A DNA stretch of 64,000 nucleotides from Oceanobacter mangrovi (GCF_019740315.1 NZ_JAHXZR010000003.1:1-64000), one strand, 5' to 3'; counted from the stretch's first letter, positions 1-10,458 are shown. Notes: a model not told the origin generated them from the sequence alone. Program-made: numbers and translations.

Positions 1-105
1 GAGCTGTGGAACCACCTGAATCCTTTCCGAACTCAGAAGTGAAACGCAGCATCGCCGATGGTAGTGTGGGGTCTCCCCATGTGAGAGTAGGTCATCGTCA
101 AGCTC
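1..105 (+). rRNA. rrf: 5S ribosomal RNA, 3' part
   Basis: The first 105 bases match the body and 3' end of a gammaproteobacterial 5S rRNA, with the conserved stretches GAACTCAGAAGTGAAACG and GTGAGAGTAGGTCATCGTC. The 5' end (roughly the first 15 bases) lies outside the window, so this is the promoter-distal end of an rRNA operon transcribed rightward. A strong terminator follows directly. Confidence 0.95.
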
Positions 106-114
106 TTAAACAGA

Positions 115-147
115 AGCCCCGTCAGCTTACGCTGATGGGGCTTTTTT
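115..147 (+). terminator. rRNA operon terminator
   Basis: Intrinsic terminator: stem AGCCCCGTCAGC with GCTGATGGGGCT around a TTAC loop, followed by a run of six T. It lies 10 bases after the 5S end and closes the rRNA operon. Confidence 0.95.
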
Positions 148-174
148 CGTTGCGGGGTTTTAAAGCTGCTGTAG

Positions 175-582
<408 letters not shown>

Positions 583-598
583 GCTGGAAGGGTAAGCT

Positions 599-2038
599 AT
601 GAAGTTTGAATCCATCAGAGCCAAGCTGAATGACGGCCGCTACCTGGTCGTTAATGACTGGCAATTGAATGAAGATCAGTTCTGGGCGATTACTGGTACC
701 AATGGCAGTGGCAAAACGGCGCTGTCGGCCTTGCTGGGAGGCAATCTCAAGCTGAGCCATGGGTCTGTTACGGCCAGTACTCATGATGTTGCCTACGTCT
801 CGCTGGAGGCGCAGGCAGAAATGATTGAGCACGAGCGCAAGATTGACGAAAGCGACATCACGGACATGGCTTATAAAGGCACCTTGATTCGCGATCTGAT
901 TGCGCCGCTTGAAGGAATTGCTGATCTGATTGACGGTCTTGGCATTCGTCACTTATTGGATCAAGGTTTCAGCTCGCTGTCGACCGGTGAAAGTCGCAAG
1001 GTATTGTGGGTTAATCGCTTGCGTAAAACTCATGACGTATTGGTGCTGGACGAACCCTATGAGGGTTTGGACGCCGCCAGTCGGGTGTACGTCCGTGACT
1101 GGCTCGACCAGTTGGCAGCCAAGCGCCAACGGATTGTCTGGGTCGCGAATCGACTTGATGAACTACCTGACTGGATCACTCATGTGGCTTTTGTGCATAA
1201 CGCTGAACTGATTGCACAGGGCGATAAGGCCACTGTACTGGCCATGCCGGAAGTTGCTGCCTTGATTGAATTTGATCAGGAACTACCTGAGTTACCAGCA
1301 CCTCCGGCGACTCCCTTGCAGCTGGATAATGGTGAGCCACTGGTTCGACTGCTGGATGGCAGTATCCGTTACGACGAACGCATCCTGTTTGAAGGCTTGG
1401 ACTGGCAGATTCAACCGGGTCAGCACTGGGCGGTACAAGGGCCTAACGGGTGTGGCAAGACCAGTTTGCTGCAGATGCTGACGGGGGATAACCCTCAGTG
1501 TTATCGCAATAACCTGCGGCTGTTTGGTATCCAGCGGGGATCGGGTGAAAGCATCTGGGATATCAAGAAGCACATCGGCATTGTGTCGGCATCGCTGCAA
1601 TGGCAATACCGGGCGTCAACCAATGTGATCAGTGCGCTGATTTCCGGTCTGCATGACAGCATCGGGCTGTACAAGTCGGTTGGTGATGCTGACAAGAAGC
1701 TGGCGTTACAGTGGCTGGATATTCTTGGCTTGCGTGACAAGGCGAACAAGAGCCTCAAGCATCTATCCTATGGCGAGCAGCGTCTGGTGCTGATTGGCCG
1801 CGCCTTGATCAAACAACCGGCGTTGCTGATTCTCGATGAGCCCTGTCAGGGGTTGGATGACATCAGTCGTCATATGGTGCTGGCGTTTATCAATCGGCTG
1901 GTATCGCAGCAGCGTATGACGATGTTGTACGTGACGCACCATGCGGATGAGATACCAACAGAGTTCGCTCACCGCCTGCAGTTTGAACCGGATGCAACCG
2001 GCCACAGCCGGATTCGTATGATTACTCCGGTGGCGTAA
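599..2038 (+). CDS. modF: ModF-like ATP-binding protein with two ABC domains
   Basis: A 479-residue protein with two complete ABC ATPase domains in tandem. The first has Walker A GTNGSGKT (near residue 32), signature LSTGE and Walker B VLVLDEP. The second has GPNGCGKT, signature LSYGEQ and LLILDEP. No transmembrane segments are present. Length and architecture match ModF/PhrA of E. coli (490 residues), which is encoded with the molybdate transport genes there but whose role is poorly defined. No modABC transporter lies nearby, so the molybdate link rests on family resemblance only. A general soluble tandem-ABC protein of the ABC-F type is less likely because the linker is short. Confidence 0.85.
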   Translation: MKFESIRAKLNDGRYLVVNDWQLNEDQFWAITGTNGSGKTALSALLGGNLKLSHGSVTASTHDVAYVSLEAQAEMIEHERKIDESDITDMAYKGTLIRDLIAPLEGIADLIDGLGIRHLLDQGFSSLSTGESRKVLWVNRLRKTHDVLVLDEPYEGLDAASRVYVRDWLDQLAAKRQRIVWVANRLDELPDWITHVAFVHNAELIAQGDKATVLAMPEVAALIEFDQELPELPAPPATPLQLDNGEPLVRLLDGSIRYDERILFEGLDWQIQPGQHWAVQGPNGCGKTSLLQMLTGDNPQCYRNNLRLFGIQRGSGESIWDIKKHIGIVSASLQWQYRASTNVISALISGLHDSIGLYKSVGDADKKLALQWLDILGLRDKANKSLKHLSYGEQRLVLIGRALIKQPALLILDEPCQGLDDISRHMVLAFINRLVSQQRMTMLYVTHHADEIPTEFAHRLQFEPDATGHSRIRMITPVA

Positions 2039-2051
2039 GTGCTAACAGGGC

Positions 2052-2083
2052 CTGCCCGTCGGCCATAGGCTAGCGGGCAGTTT
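2052..2083 (+). terminator. Possible terminator between convergent genes
   Basis: Stem CTGCCCG paired with CGGGCAG, followed by TTT, just after modF and overlapping the end of the convergent lipoprotein gene. The T tract is short, so termination strength is uncertain. Confidence 0.5.
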
Positions 2084-3143
2084 CATCATCCAGCGCTGCC
2101 GGTGTGCTGGTTGTCTTGCTGGCGGCGATTTCGGCTTTTAACTGGTTGATCTGAACTTCCAGTGCTTCGATCTGTTTTTCCAGCGGCTGACGAATACGGG
2201 CAGTCTGCTCTTTGGCTTTCTGGACCAATGCCAGGGTTTGATCCATAAAGGCCATATTGCGCAAGTCGCCGACTTCCAGCGCTGCTGCCAATTGATGCAG
2301 GTAGCCTTCAAAACGCAGGGCGGCCTGCTCGGCATCATCGACTTTCATATTGACGATCGCTTCCGCTTCCCGGCCAATGTACAAGGCGTGCTGGGCGGCT
2401 CTGAGCGCCTGTAATCCTGTTTCGGCACAGAGCTGGCGATCCTGGAAGTATTCGCGAATAGTGTCTTCAGCCTGGTCTGTTAATTCTTCGGCCTGACGGA
2501 ATGTCTGGGGCGCGAAGTCGTCAACATTTTCCTTTCTGGCCTTGGTCAGTGTTTGGGCGGCAGGACGCCAATGGATCTCAAGCATGGTGTCACGTTCGAG
2601 ATCGGTCATATCGGCCAGGACGTCTTCAACATCATCATTGATGGCATCGTCCTTGCCCGCTTCAATTTGACGGGCTAGGTCGGTAATCTGGTCGCGAATA
2701 TCGCGAAAGTCTTTTGGCAGTACCTTGTCGGCCTTGATCTCTTCCAGCTCGGTTTTGCGTGCCAGCGCAGCCTGCAGCAGTTTTGCAACCCGTACACGAG
2801 TAATAGTGGCGCTGTCATAAAGAGCCAGTACCCGGGCAGAAGCTGAGACGGATTTATCCGCATTACCTTCGAGGTCATCCTTGCGGGCGAGCTTGATGGC
2901 GTCATTCATCTGCTGCCAGTGCAACGGTGTCAGTAAGGCAAAGTTCTCGCTCTTACCCTTGTTGATGGCTTCTTCGGCCTTGTCGAGCGCGCTCTGGGTG
3001 TCGCCGGTGAGTTGTCCTGCCTTGATTGCAGCTTGATTTTCCAGGCTGGCCTCATTGGCGATGTGTTTGGTCGCGCAGCCGGAAACAGACAACAAGCCAG
3101 CCAGCATCAGCGCAGCCAGAACTCGATTAACCGGGTATTTCAT
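2070..3143 (-). CDS. Outer-membrane lipoprotein with long helical coiled-coil body
   Basis: A 357-residue protein starting with a lipoprotein signal: a charged start, the hydrophobic stretch VLAALMLAGLLSVSG and a lipobox cysteine at residue 23 (VSGC). The residue after the cysteine is Ala, which normally sends lipoproteins to the outer membrane. The mature part is almost entirely charged, alanine-rich helix, rich in Lys/Glu/Asp/Gln, with predicted coiled coils toward the C-terminus (QINQLKAEIAASKTT). It resembles DUF4398-type or periplasmic scaffold lipoproteins, but I do not recognise a named family and give no function. It lies alone between modF and ilvD. Confidence 0.85.
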   Translation of the reverse strand: MKYPVNRVLAALMLAGLLSVSGCATKHIANEASLENQAAIKAGQLTGDTQSALDKAEEAINKGKSENFALLTPLHWQQMNDAIKLARKDDLEGNADKSVSASARVLALYDSATITRVRVAKLLQAALARKTELEEIKADKVLPKDFRDIRDQITDLARQIEAGKDDAINDDVEDVLADMTDLERDTMLEIHWRPAAQTLTKARKENVDDFAPQTFRQAEELTDQAEDTIREYFQDRQLCAETGLQALRAAQHALYIGREAEAIVNMKVDDAEQAALRFEGYLHQLAAALEVGDLRNMAFMDQTLALVQKAKEQTARIRQPLEKQIEALEVQINQLKAEIAASKTTSTPAALDDETAR

Positions 3144-3244
3144 GGAGTTCGCTTCCTTCTACGGCAGCGAGGGAGGCTGCCGCAGTGGTTCAGGTCAGTC
3201 TTACTATAAGACTGACCATGGTGTGACAGGTTCTCGATCAGGGA

Positions 3245-5080
3245 TTAATCGAGTAATGATTTGTCACGAACAGCACCCTTGTCAGCACTGGTAGCGAACT
3301 TGGCGTAGGCTTTCAGGGCTGTGGTGACTTTACGAGGACGATCTTCTGCGGGTTTCCAGCCCTTGGCATCCTGTTCAGCACGACGTTGTACCAGTTCGGC
3401 ATCGTCGAGCAGTACATCAATGCTGCGGTTTGGAATATCGATCCTGATCGGATCTCCGTCTTTCAGCAGGCCGATGGCACCGCCGGAAGCCGCTTCTGGA
3501 GAACAGTGGCCGATAGACAGGCCGGAGGTACCGCCAGAGAAGCGACCGTCAGTCAGCAGCGCACAGGCTTTGCCCAGGCCTTTGGATTTCAGGTAGGAAG
3601 TTGGGTACAGCATTTCCTGCATGCCCGGGCCACCTTTCGGTCCTTCGTAGCGAATGATCACGACGTCGCCAGCCTGAACTTCGTCTGCCAGGATGCCTTT
3701 AACGGCGCTGTCCTGGGATTCAAAAATCTTCGCCTTACCTTCAAACACCAGAATGGACTCGTCCACACCAGCAGTTTTTACCACACAGCCATCTTCAGCG
3801 ATGTTGCCGTACAGTACTGCCAGACCACCTTCCTTGGAGAACGCGTGCTCGTAGGAGCGGATACAGCCGTTTTCGCGGTCGCCGTCGAGGGTTGGCCAAC
3901 GCGTGCTCTGGCTGAAAGCGATCTGGGTTGGAATACCGGCAGGGCCTGCCTTGAAGAATTCCAGCACGGTTTCAGACGGGCTAAGCATGATGTCCCACTG
4001 GTCGAGGGCATCTTTCAGGGTTTTGCTGTGAACGGTTGGCAGGTTGCTGTGCAGCAGACCGGCACGATCCAGCTCGCCCAGAATACCCATGATGCCACCG
4101 GCGCGGTGAACGTCTTCAATATGGTATTTCGGAGTGTTCGGAGCCACCTTGCACAGCTGTGGAATGGTGCGGGACATACGGTCGATGTCTTTCAGATCGA
4201 AATCGACTTCCGCTTCCTGAGCCGCGGCCAGCAAGTGCAGGATGGTGTTGGTGGAACCACCCATGGCGATGTCCAGCGTGATGGCGTTTTCAAACGCTTC
4301 AAAACCGGCGATAGAGCGTGGCAGTACTGATTCGTCTCCGTCTTCGTAATAACGCTTGGCGTTTTCAACGATCAGACGGGCAGCTTTCAGGAACAGCTGT
4401 TCACGGTCGGCATGCGTCGCAACCACAGTACCGTTACCTGGCAGTGACAGGCCGATGGCTTCGGTCAGACAGTTCATTGAGTTGGCGGTGAACATGCCGG
4501 AACAGGAACCACAGGTCGGGCAAGCGCTGCGCTCGTATTCGGCAACCTGCTCATCGGTAGCCTTGTCGTCAGCGGCGATCACCATGGCATCAACCAGGTC
4601 GAGCTTGTGTTCGGACAGCTTGGTCTTGCCTGCTTCCATCGGGCCACCGGAAACAAACACCACCGGAATATTCAGGCGCAGGGCAGCCATCAGCATTCCC
4701 GGGGTGATCTTGTCACAGTTGGAAATACACACCAGCGCGTCGGCGCAGTGAGCATTGACCATGTACTCGACCGAGTCGGCGATGATTTCACGGGAAGGCA
4801 GGCTGTACAGCATACCGTCGTGACCCATGGCGATGCCATCGTCGACGGCGATGGTATTGAATTCCTTGGCAACACCACCGGCGGCTTCAATTTCACGGGC
4901 AACCAGCTGACCCAGATCTTTCAGGTGAACGTGGCCAGGCACAAATTGGGTAAAGGAGTTGGCAATGGCGATGATCGGCTTGTGAAAGTCTTCATCGGTC
5001 ATACCAGTGGCGCGCCACAGTGCGCGGGCGCCAGCCATGTTACGACCGCCGGTGGAGGTCTTGGAGCGATACTCAGGCAT
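3245..5080 (-). CDS. ilvD: Dihydroxy-acid dehydratase
   Basis: A 611-residue enzyme of branched-chain amino acid and pantothenate synthesis. It converts 2,3-dihydroxy-isovalerate and 2,3-dihydroxy-3-methylvalerate to the 2-keto acids. Iron-sulfur ligand motifs are intact: [10 protein letters not shown] near residue 120 and [16 protein letters not shown] near residue 195. The C-terminal [14 protein letters not shown] motif is present. Length matches E. coli IlvD (616 residues). The start [21 protein letters not shown] is the family N-terminus, with an AGAGAG ribosome-binding sequence upstream. No other ilv genes are adjacent, so it is a stand-alone gene transcribed divergently from argS. Confidence 0.97.
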   Translation of the reverse strand: MPEYRSKTSTGGRNMAGARALWRATGMTDEDFHKPIIAIANSFTQFVPGHVHLKDLGQLVAREIEAAGGVAKEFNTIAVDDGIAMGHDGMLYSLPSREIIADSVEYMVNAHCADALVCISNCDKITPGMLMAALRLNIPVVFVSGGPMEAGKTKLSEHKLDLVDAMVIAADDKATDEQVAEYERSACPTCGSCSGMFTANSMNCLTEAIGLSLPGNGTVVATHADREQLFLKAARLIVENAKRYYEDGDESVLPRSIAGFEAFENAITLDIAMGGSTNTILHLLAAAQEAEVDFDLKDIDRMSRTIPQLCKVAPNTPKYHIEDVHRAGGIMGILGELDRAGLLHSNLPTVHSKTLKDALDQWDIMLSPSETVLEFFKAGPAGIPTQIAFSQSTRWPTLDGDRENGCIRSYEHAFSKEGGLAVLYGNIAEDGCVVKTAGVDESILVFEGKAKIFESQDSAVKGILADEVQAGDVVIIRYEGPKGGPGMQEMLYPTSYLKSKGLGKACALLTDGRFSGGTSGLSIGHCSPEAASGGAIGLLKDGDPIRIDIPNRSIDVLLDDAELVQRRAEQDAKGWKPAEDRPRKVTTALKAYAKFATSADKGAVRDKSLLD

Positions 5081-5864
5081 GCTGTCTCTCTTACTGCGTT
5101 TTATCTGGTTGCAGGCAACTGTCGCAACAAGGTGCTCCGACAGCCGGTTGTTGGGTCCGTGATTGCTGGATCTGGCAGGCTTTATATCGCTGTCAGAATG
5201 CCATCAGGCGGGGACCTCGCGCCAAAAGGGCCAATATTCTAACAAAAGCCGGAAGTCTTCACAGTGTGATGTTGCGACAGCTTGTTGCTTTATTAACCAG
5301 TCTGGCGCAACGACTTATCCAGTGTTTCTGTGGATAAAATTCGGGATAACTTTGGGGCAACCGCGTGCAGCCCTGATTGCAGCTCTGTGGCTTGCCGATT
5401 GATTGAAAAATGATCAAAACAAGTTTGGCCTGGATTGTTCAACCTGCATGCTAAAAGGCTTTTAAATCATTGTGTTGGCCGAAGATGTTTGTGTGTTTTT
5501 TCATCAGTTGGCCGTAACTTGACCAACGATGATCAGATATTAAACACACTGATAACAACATGGGCGGCTATTCATTTTGTGGATAACCACCAGTGGAAAC
5601 AGAACAGATCTGTGAATAACTTATGGATGAGATCAGGATAGCGCGTGTATAAGCGGATTTTTCTGCTCAAAAAATAATCTTGGGGATGCGAGTGAATTTT
5701 CCGGTCAGCATAAGCGGGGCGCCCGTTCGGTATCCAAACGGCCCGGCAACCGGATTGGGAACAAGGTCCTGCAGTGGCCAATATCGGCTGCTATTCTTCA
5801 CCCCGACTGCCGAATTTGAGATACTTCGGCCCCTTTCTCTCAATACCAGTCTGATTCCCTGCTT
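5081..5864. other. 785-bp gene-less region between ilvD and argS with DnaA-box-like sites
   Basis: No convincing gene is present; the short ORFs lack family features and ribosome-binding sites. The stretch is AT-richer than its surroundings. It contains two exact TTATCCACA DnaA boxes in complement (5329-5337 and 5578-5586), a TTATTCACA variant in complement (5611-5619), a forward TTATCCAGT (5315-5323) that forms an inverted pair with 5329-5337, and four GATC sites between about 5410 and 5635. It must also hold the promoters of ilvD and argS, which I could not place with confidence. Confidence 0.55.
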
Positions 5865-7550
5865 ATGAAACCGCAAATCGCCGAGTTGTTGTCTGCCGCC
5901 ATTGTTCAACTGAAACAGGATGAAGTGCTTCCTGCTGACTTCGAACCCCGTATTCAGATCGAAAATACCCGCGACAAGGCGCACGGCGACCTGGCCACCA
6001 ACCTTGCCATGATGCTGGCCAAACCGGCGGGCAAGAATCCGCGCGAACTGGCTCAGCTGCTGGTCAACGCCATCCCGGCTAACGGTCTGGTGGCAAAGGT
6101 CGAGATTGCCGGTCCTGGTTTTATCAACTTCTTCCTGAGCCAGGCGTCTACGGCCAATCTGGTAAAAGCCGTACTGGACGGTGCGGACCAATACGGTCGC
6201 AACAACTCTGGTGAAGGCAAGAAGGTGCAGGTTGAGTTCGTATCGGCCAACCCGACTGGCCCGCTGCACATTGGTCACGGCCGTGGTGCTGCTGTTGGCG
6301 ACTGTATCTGTCGTCTGCTGGAAGCCAATGGCTGGGATGTTACCCGTGAGTTCTACTACAACGATGCTGGTGCCCAGATTAATAATCTGGCGCTGTCAGT
6401 ACAGGCTCGTTGCAAGGGCCTGACTCCGGATGACGCCAGCTGGCCAGAAGATGGCTACCGTGGTGAATACATCGTCGATCTGGCCAACAGCTATATGAAC
6501 GGCGATACCGTAGAGTCCGAAGACCAGTCTTTTACCGGTGCCAAAGACGCCGATGATCTCGACGCTATCCGTCACTTTGCGGTGGCTTACCTGCGTCGTG
6601 AACAGGATCTCGACCTCAAGGCCTTTGGTGTCGACTTCGATGTTTATTTCCTTGAATCCTCCTTGTATACCGAAGGCAAGGTAGAAGAAGCGGTTCAGAC
6701 CCTGATCCAGAACGGTTACACCTACGAAGACGGCGGCGCCCTGTGGCTGCGTACCACCGACTTCGGGGATGACAAAGACCGCGTGATGCGCAAAAAAGAC
6801 GGTGGCTACACCTACTTTGTGCCAGACGTCGCTTACCACCTGAACAAGTGGCAGCGTGGTTTCTCCCGCGTAGTGAACGAGCAGGGTGCGGATCACCACT
6901 CCACCATCACCCGTGTTCGTGCTGGTTTGCAGGCGCTGAATACCGGTATTCCACAAGGCTGGCCGGATTACGTGCTGCACCAGATGGTGACCGTGATGCG
7001 TGGTGGTGAAGAAGTGAAAATTTCCAAGCGTGCCGGCAGCTACGTGACCCTGCGTGACCTGATTGATGAAGTGGGCCGTGATGCCACCCGTTATTTCCTG
7101 GCGGCTCGTAAAGCGGACGGTCAGCTGACCTTTGATATCGATCTGGCTCGTGAACAGTCTTCCGACAACCCGGTTTATTACATCCAGTACGCCCACGCGC
7201 GGGTTTGCTCGATTTTCCGCAAACTGACGGAAGCTGGCTGGAGCTGGGACAAGGAAACCGGTTTGGCTTCGCTCGACAAGCTGGAACTGGATTCCGAAAA
7301 AGAACTGATTGTGAAGCTGGGGCGTTTCCCGGAGGTCGTGACGTCTGCCGGTGCAGCCAATGAACCGCATCAGGTCGCCAACTATCTGAAAGATCTGGCC
7401 GCAGATTTCCACACCTACTACAACTCCGAGAAAACCCTGGTTGAAGACGAAGCCCTGCGTAATGCCCGCCTGACACTGGCGGAAGCTGTCCGTCAGGTAC
7501 TGGCTAACGGTCTGTACCTGCTGGGTGTCAGCGCGCCGGAAGAAATGTAA
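5865..7550 (+). CDS. argS: Arginine--tRNA ligase
   Basis: A 561-residue class I aminoacyl-tRNA synthetase. It has the N-terminal Add-1 domain, the HIGH motif as HIGHGRG within [15 protein letters not shown] (near residue 130), a KMSK-like loop VKISKRAG, and the C-terminal anticodon-binding domain ending LGVSAPEEM. Length fits the family (E. coli 577). The ATG at 5865 starts with the family sequence MKPQIAELL, but its ribosome-binding site is weak. The gene is followed 61 bases later by a SPOR-domain protein, an order common in gammaproteobacteria. Confidence 0.97.
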   Translation: MKPQIAELLSAAIVQLKQDEVLPADFEPRIQIENTRDKAHGDLATNLAMMLAKPAGKNPRELAQLLVNAIPANGLVAKVEIAGPGFINFFLSQASTANLVKAVLDGADQYGRNNSGEGKKVQVEFVSANPTGPLHIGHGRGAAVGDCICRLLEANGWDVTREFYYNDAGAQINNLALSVQARCKGLTPDDASWPEDGYRGEYIVDLANSYMNGDTVESEDQSFTGAKDADDLDAIRHFAVAYLRREQDLDLKAFGVDFDVYFLESSLYTEGKVEEAVQTLIQNGYTYEDGGALWLRTTDFGDDKDRVMRKKDGGYTYFVPDVAYHLNKWQRGFSRVVNEQGADHHSTITRVRAGLQALNTGIPQGWPDYVLHQMVTVMRGGEEVKISKRAGSYVTLRDLIDEVGRDATRYFLAARKADGQLTFDIDLAREQSSDNPVYYIQYAHARVCSIFRKLTEAGWSWDKETGLASLDKLELDSEKELIVKLGRFPEVVTSAGAANEPHQVANYLKDLAADFHTYYNSEKTLVEDEALRNARLTLAEAVRQVLANGLYLLGVSAPEEM

Positions 7551-7561
7551 ATCCGATTGTC

Positions 7562-7589
7562 ACGGTGCGACGGCACACTGTCGCACCGT
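7562..7589 (+). terminator. Hairpin between argS and the SPOR gene
   Basis: A perfect 10-bp stem, ACGGTGCGAC with GTCGCACCGT around an 8-base loop. No T run follows, so it may be an attenuator or an RNA-stabilising hairpin rather than a full terminator. Confidence 0.5.
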
Positions 7590-7611
7590 CACTTGTTCGC
7601 AGGAATAGAAA

Positions 7612-8181
7612 ATGTCTGACAGTCGAGTCCCCGGATGGGTCTGGATTACAACCCCGGCACTGGCACTGGCCTTTGTAGGCTTTGTGATCTATCTGAGCAC
7701 CTTGCCGTCCAGCGACGAACTGGCTGCGGTGAAGGGTGATGCCCGTTCGGTACTGCAACAGGGAATTGATCGCGCCAAGGCAACGGTGAAGGAAAAAGCC
7801 TCTGCCAGCCTGCCAGAAGAAGCCAAACCGGCCTACGATTTCTATCGGTTGCTGGAAGAGCAGAAGGTTGAAGCGCCAAAAGTCGATGCCTACGTCTCGA
7901 CCCCCAAGGATGCCGAGGTCAACTATCAATATGTTCTCCAGGCTGGTGCGTTCCGTAACGCCAGTGATGCTGACCAGATGCGCGCCAACCTGTTATTGCT
8001 GGGCCTGAATGCCTATCAGGAAGGTTCAACAGTGAATGACAGCACCTGGCACCGGGTGTATGTTGGCCCTTTCACCAATCGTTCGAAACTGAACAAGGCG
8101 ATGGATATTCTGGTCAGTAATAACATTAGTCCACTGACCCTTAAACGCCCCCTGCCGCAAGCGGACGCCACCAAGAAGTAA
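7612..8181 (+). CDS. SPOR-domain inner-membrane protein (FtsN-like)
   Basis: A 189-residue protein with one N-terminal membrane helix (WVWITTPALALAFVGFVIYL, about residues 7-27), a charged periplasmic linker, and a C-terminal SPOR domain from about residue 105: YQYVLQAGAFRNASDADQMRANL followed by the typical WHRVYVGPFTNRSKLNKAM. SPOR domains bind denuded septal peptidoglycan, so a role at the division septum is likely. Position directly after argS is the classical place of ftsN-like genes. It is shorter than E. coli FtsN (319 residues), so calling it the essential division protein would be inference. Confidence 0.88.
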   Translation: MSDSRVPGWVWITTPALALAFVGFVIYLSTLPSSDELAAVKGDARSVLQQGIDRAKATVKEKASASLPEEAKPAYDFYRLLEEQKVEAPKVDAYVSTPKDAEVNYQYVLQAGAFRNASDADQMRANLLLLGLNAYQEGSTVNDSTWHRVYVGPFTNRSKLNKAMDILVSNNISPLTLKRPLPQADATKK

Positions 8182-8229
8182 TCCCCGACCTGCTGGCAGT
8201 ATCAGGAATCACTATCAAGGAGGTGACTC

Positions 8230-9105
8230 GTGACCCAGCAGGCTCAAACGCTTTCCTACCAATACCAGACCGCCGAAGGCCCGCGTACGGGCAGTTATCT
8301 TTATTGGCCCAACCGCGACAGCCGGGCCAATGCTCCCGTGCTGGTGTGTGTCCATGGTCTGACCCGCAACGCCCGTGATTTCGATCCCCTGGCGCAAGCC
8401 TTGACCGATGGCTATCAGGTCGTCTGTCCTGACGTGGCTGGCCGTGGCGACAGCCAATGGCTGAAGAACCCTGCCAACTATGGTTATCCACTCTACGTTG
8501 GCCAAATGCACCAGTTGCTGCAGCAACTGATGTTGAAACACAAGGTCAGTGAATTCGACTGGGTCGGCACCTCCATGGGAGGTCTGATCGGCATGATGCT
8601 GGCGGCGCAGCCGATTTGTCCGCTGCGTAAACTGGTAATGAACGACGTGGGCTTCTTTATTCCCAAGGCATCACTGGATCGACTGGCCAGCTACGTCGGC
8701 AAGTCGACTGACTTTACCAGCCAGCAGCAGGTGGAAGACTATCTGCGTGAGGTTGCTGCAACCTTTGGTCCGCTGACCGATGAGCAGTGGCAGCACCTGG
8801 CTCGCTACGGCGCCACCGAACATAATGGCAAATGGCGGCTGCGTTATGATCCGGCGATTTCTGATGCTTTCGCTGGGGTGCCGATGACCGATGTGGATCT
8901 GTCTGGCATCTGGCAGGCTGTCAAGGTTGATACCCTGTTGATTCGTGGCAAGGACTCCGATCTGTTGTTGCCGGAAACGGCGCAGGCAATGGCGCGGCAG
9001 TCGAATGTAACGCTGGTGGAATTTGCCGGTATTGGCCATGCTCCGGCCTTGATGGCGCGTGATCAGATTCGAGCGATCCGGCAGTTTTTACTCGGTAAGG
9101 AATAG
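8230..9105 (+). CDS. Alpha/beta hydrolase
   Basis: A 291-residue alpha/beta-hydrolase fold protein. The oxyanion motif VCVHGLTRNARDF is near residue 40, the nucleophile elbow GTSMGG near 115, an acid residue in the RGKDSDLL segment, and the catalytic histidine in GIGHAP near 275. No signal peptide is seen, so it is cytosolic. The start is a GTG at 8230 with an excellent ribosome-binding sequence AAGGAGGTGA. Substrate is unknown. It follows the SPOR gene by 48 bases and may share its transcript. Confidence 0.85.
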   Translation: MTQQAQTLSYQYQTAEGPRTGSYLYWPNRDSRANAPVLVCVHGLTRNARDFDPLAQALTDGYQVVCPDVAGRGDSQWLKNPANYGYPLYVGQMHQLLQQLMLKHKVSEFDWVGTSMGGLIGMMLAAQPICPLRKLVMNDVGFFIPKASLDRLASYVGKSTDFTSQQQVEDYLREVAATFGPLTDEQWQHLARYGATEHNGKWRLRYDPAISDAFAGVPMTDVDLSGIWQAVKVDTLLIRGKDSDLLLPETAQAMARQSNVTLVEFAGIGHAPALMARDQIRAIRQFLLGKE

Positions 9106-9196
9106 TTCAGCGCCAGCGAGGGAAATAAAAAGGCGCGTGCCGGACGACTGGCGAGCACGCGCAAAGATGAAGGTGCTGGCCAACGGAGTAGCCAGC

Positions 9197-9224
9197 GGCT
9201 TGTATTACCCCCGTAATACAAGCC
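9197..9224. terminator. Perfect hairpin between hydrolase and porin
   Basis: A perfect 12-bp stem, GGCTTGTATTAC with GTAATACAAGCC around a CCCC loop, in the 227-bp gap between two convergent genes. A second GC-rich stem (GCGCGTGC...GCACGCGC) lies near 9134-9163. No strong T run follows either; they probably act as terminators or 3' protecting hairpins. Confidence 0.5.
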
Positions 9225-9332
9225 ATGCCGCCATATGACCGGGAGGAAGTGGTCGGCGGCAAGGTAATGAGCATCCTGCTCATCGGAACTGCCTGCTTGG
9301 ATCAGGCAACTCAGGTTCAGTCAGAATCAAAC

Positions 9333-10361
9333 TCAGAACGAAACTTTCACGCCTGCGCCGAAGTTGTCGTTGTCCGACTCGGTGTATTTACCCATTTCAG
9401 CCCACACCGACAGATTGTCATCAACCTGGTATTTCACCTGCGCCAGCTTGGCGGTGTCTTTGGTCAGTACACCAGCGCTTGGTTCTTCACGGTTCTGCCA
9501 GGACACCGACATGCTCAGGGCATCGTGGATGTAAGTACCGGTAACGGCCTTGACGTCGAAGTCAGCACCGGCGCCGCCCAGAGCGATGTTTTTCTCGTAA
9601 ACGCCCGCGAGGTGGAAGCTTTCCCAGTTGTAGTGAGACGCTACCACCCAGCGCTTACGATCGTCTTCGCCATTGGCCGCGCCGGAAGTCAGGCTCTTGT
9701 CGTAGGTTGACAGGTTCACACCAAACATGAACTTCTTGTCGTTGTAGACCGCGTGGATGATTTTCAGGTCGTCTGCTTCGCCAGACTGGTTATCCACAGA
9801 GGCGTACACCATCTTCACAAACATGTTGTTCCAGACCGGGGTTTTGTACACCAGACCGTCTTTCGACCATTTGGTCTGGGTCCACATACGGGAACCGTTA
9901 GGCGCGCCAGTCGGAGTGCTGTCCTGGGTGTTGATTTCAAACACGTCAACCGGTGCGTAGAATTCGGAATACACGCCAGACATGGCATCACCAAACGCAA
10001 ACAGACCGTATTTGGTGATCAACGCAGCACCGGCGGCGCGAATGAAAATCGGATCTTCGGTCGAGGTGGCACCGTAGTACTTGCTGTAGGTGTTATCCGC
10101 TTCTGCCAGTGGCGCGAAGTCGGCTTCGAAGTTGTAGGCCAGCTTCATGCCGTTTTTCAGCACATGCAGACCTTTAACCCCGATAATTCCTTCGTACAGG
10201 GTTGGTGTTGCATCTACATCGTTACCGATAAAATCGGTATCAGAGTAGTTCACCATGCGGCCGCTGATGGTGCCGTAAACGGTGGGTGAACCGGCTGCCA
10301 TAGCTTGCGCAGAGAGAGTCAGAACACATGCGCCAGTCAAAGCGGTGAGTGCCTGTTTCAT
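9333..10361 (-). CDS. Gram-negative general porin
   Basis: A 342-residue outer-membrane protein with signal peptide MKQALTALTGACVLTLSAQAMAA. The mature part is a beta-barrel porin of the OmpC/Omp32 type: it opens with TVYGTISGRMVNYSD, has alternating amphipathic strands, and ends in the aromatic-terminal strand FGAGVKVSF, whose final Phe is the assembly signal. The start at 10361 is chosen over an in-frame ATG at 10400 because it begins the signal peptide and has a GAGGT site upstream; the longer start would lie inside the operator. Its promoter carries one of four copies of a shared operator, and an IclR regulator is divergent, so it probably admits the substrate of the catabolic cluster. 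Confidence 0.93.
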   Translation of the reverse strand: MKQALTALTGACVLTLSAQAMAAGSPTVYGTISGRMVNYSDTDFIGNDVDATPTLYEGIIGVKGLHVLKNGMKLAYNFEADFAPLAEADNTYSKYYGATSTEDPIFIRAAGAALITKYGLFAFGDAMSGVYSEFYAPVDVFEINTQDSTPTGAPNGSRMWTQTKWSKDGLVYKTPVWNNMFVKMVYASVDNQSGEADDLKIIHAVYNDKKFMFGVNLSTYDKSLTSGAANGEDDRKRWVVASHYNWESFHLAGVYEKNIALGGAGADFDVKAVTGTYIHDALSMSVSWQNREEPSAGVLTKDTAKLAQVKYQVDDNLSVWAEMGKYTESDNDNFGAGVKVSF

Positions 10362-10393
10362 AAGCAGAGTACCTCGGGTGCTGGTTATAAGTT

Positions 10394-10430
10394 GTTTCAA
10401 ATAAGAAACGACGTTTTGTATTTAAAATTA
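10394..10430 (-). promoter_or_regulatory. Operator copy A (IclR-type quasi-palindrome)
   Basis: On the plus strand it starts GTTTCAAATAAGAAACGAC and continues into TTTTGTATTTAAAA. The inner part GAAACGACGTTTT is a near-palindrome of the kind bound by IclR-family regulators. It aligns without gaps to copies at 11735, 32151 and (complement) 24208. It lies between the porin -10 element and its start codon. Confidence 0.7.
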
Positions 10431-10458
10431 AGCTAAGTGTGTATGCTCTCAACGTCAA
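10430..10458 (-). promoter_or_regulatory. Sigma70-type promoter of the porin gene
   Basis: On the minus strand, TTGACG (10458-10453) and TAGCTT (10435-10430) are separated by exactly 17 bases. The operator copy begins at the -10 element, so a bound repressor would block initiation. Confidence 0.65.

Noticed and set aside
3386..4330. Long plus-strand ORF opposite ilvD
   Set aside because: It is the mirror of the ilvD coding frame, with no independent motifs or ribosome-binding site.
5315..5619. Chromosome replication origin (oriC)
   Set aside because: DnaA boxes and GATC sites are suggestive, but no dnaA, dnaN, gidA or similar genes are near, and the rRNA operon at the left edge would be transcribed head-on to a fork leaving this site. 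A titration or regulatory site is more likely.
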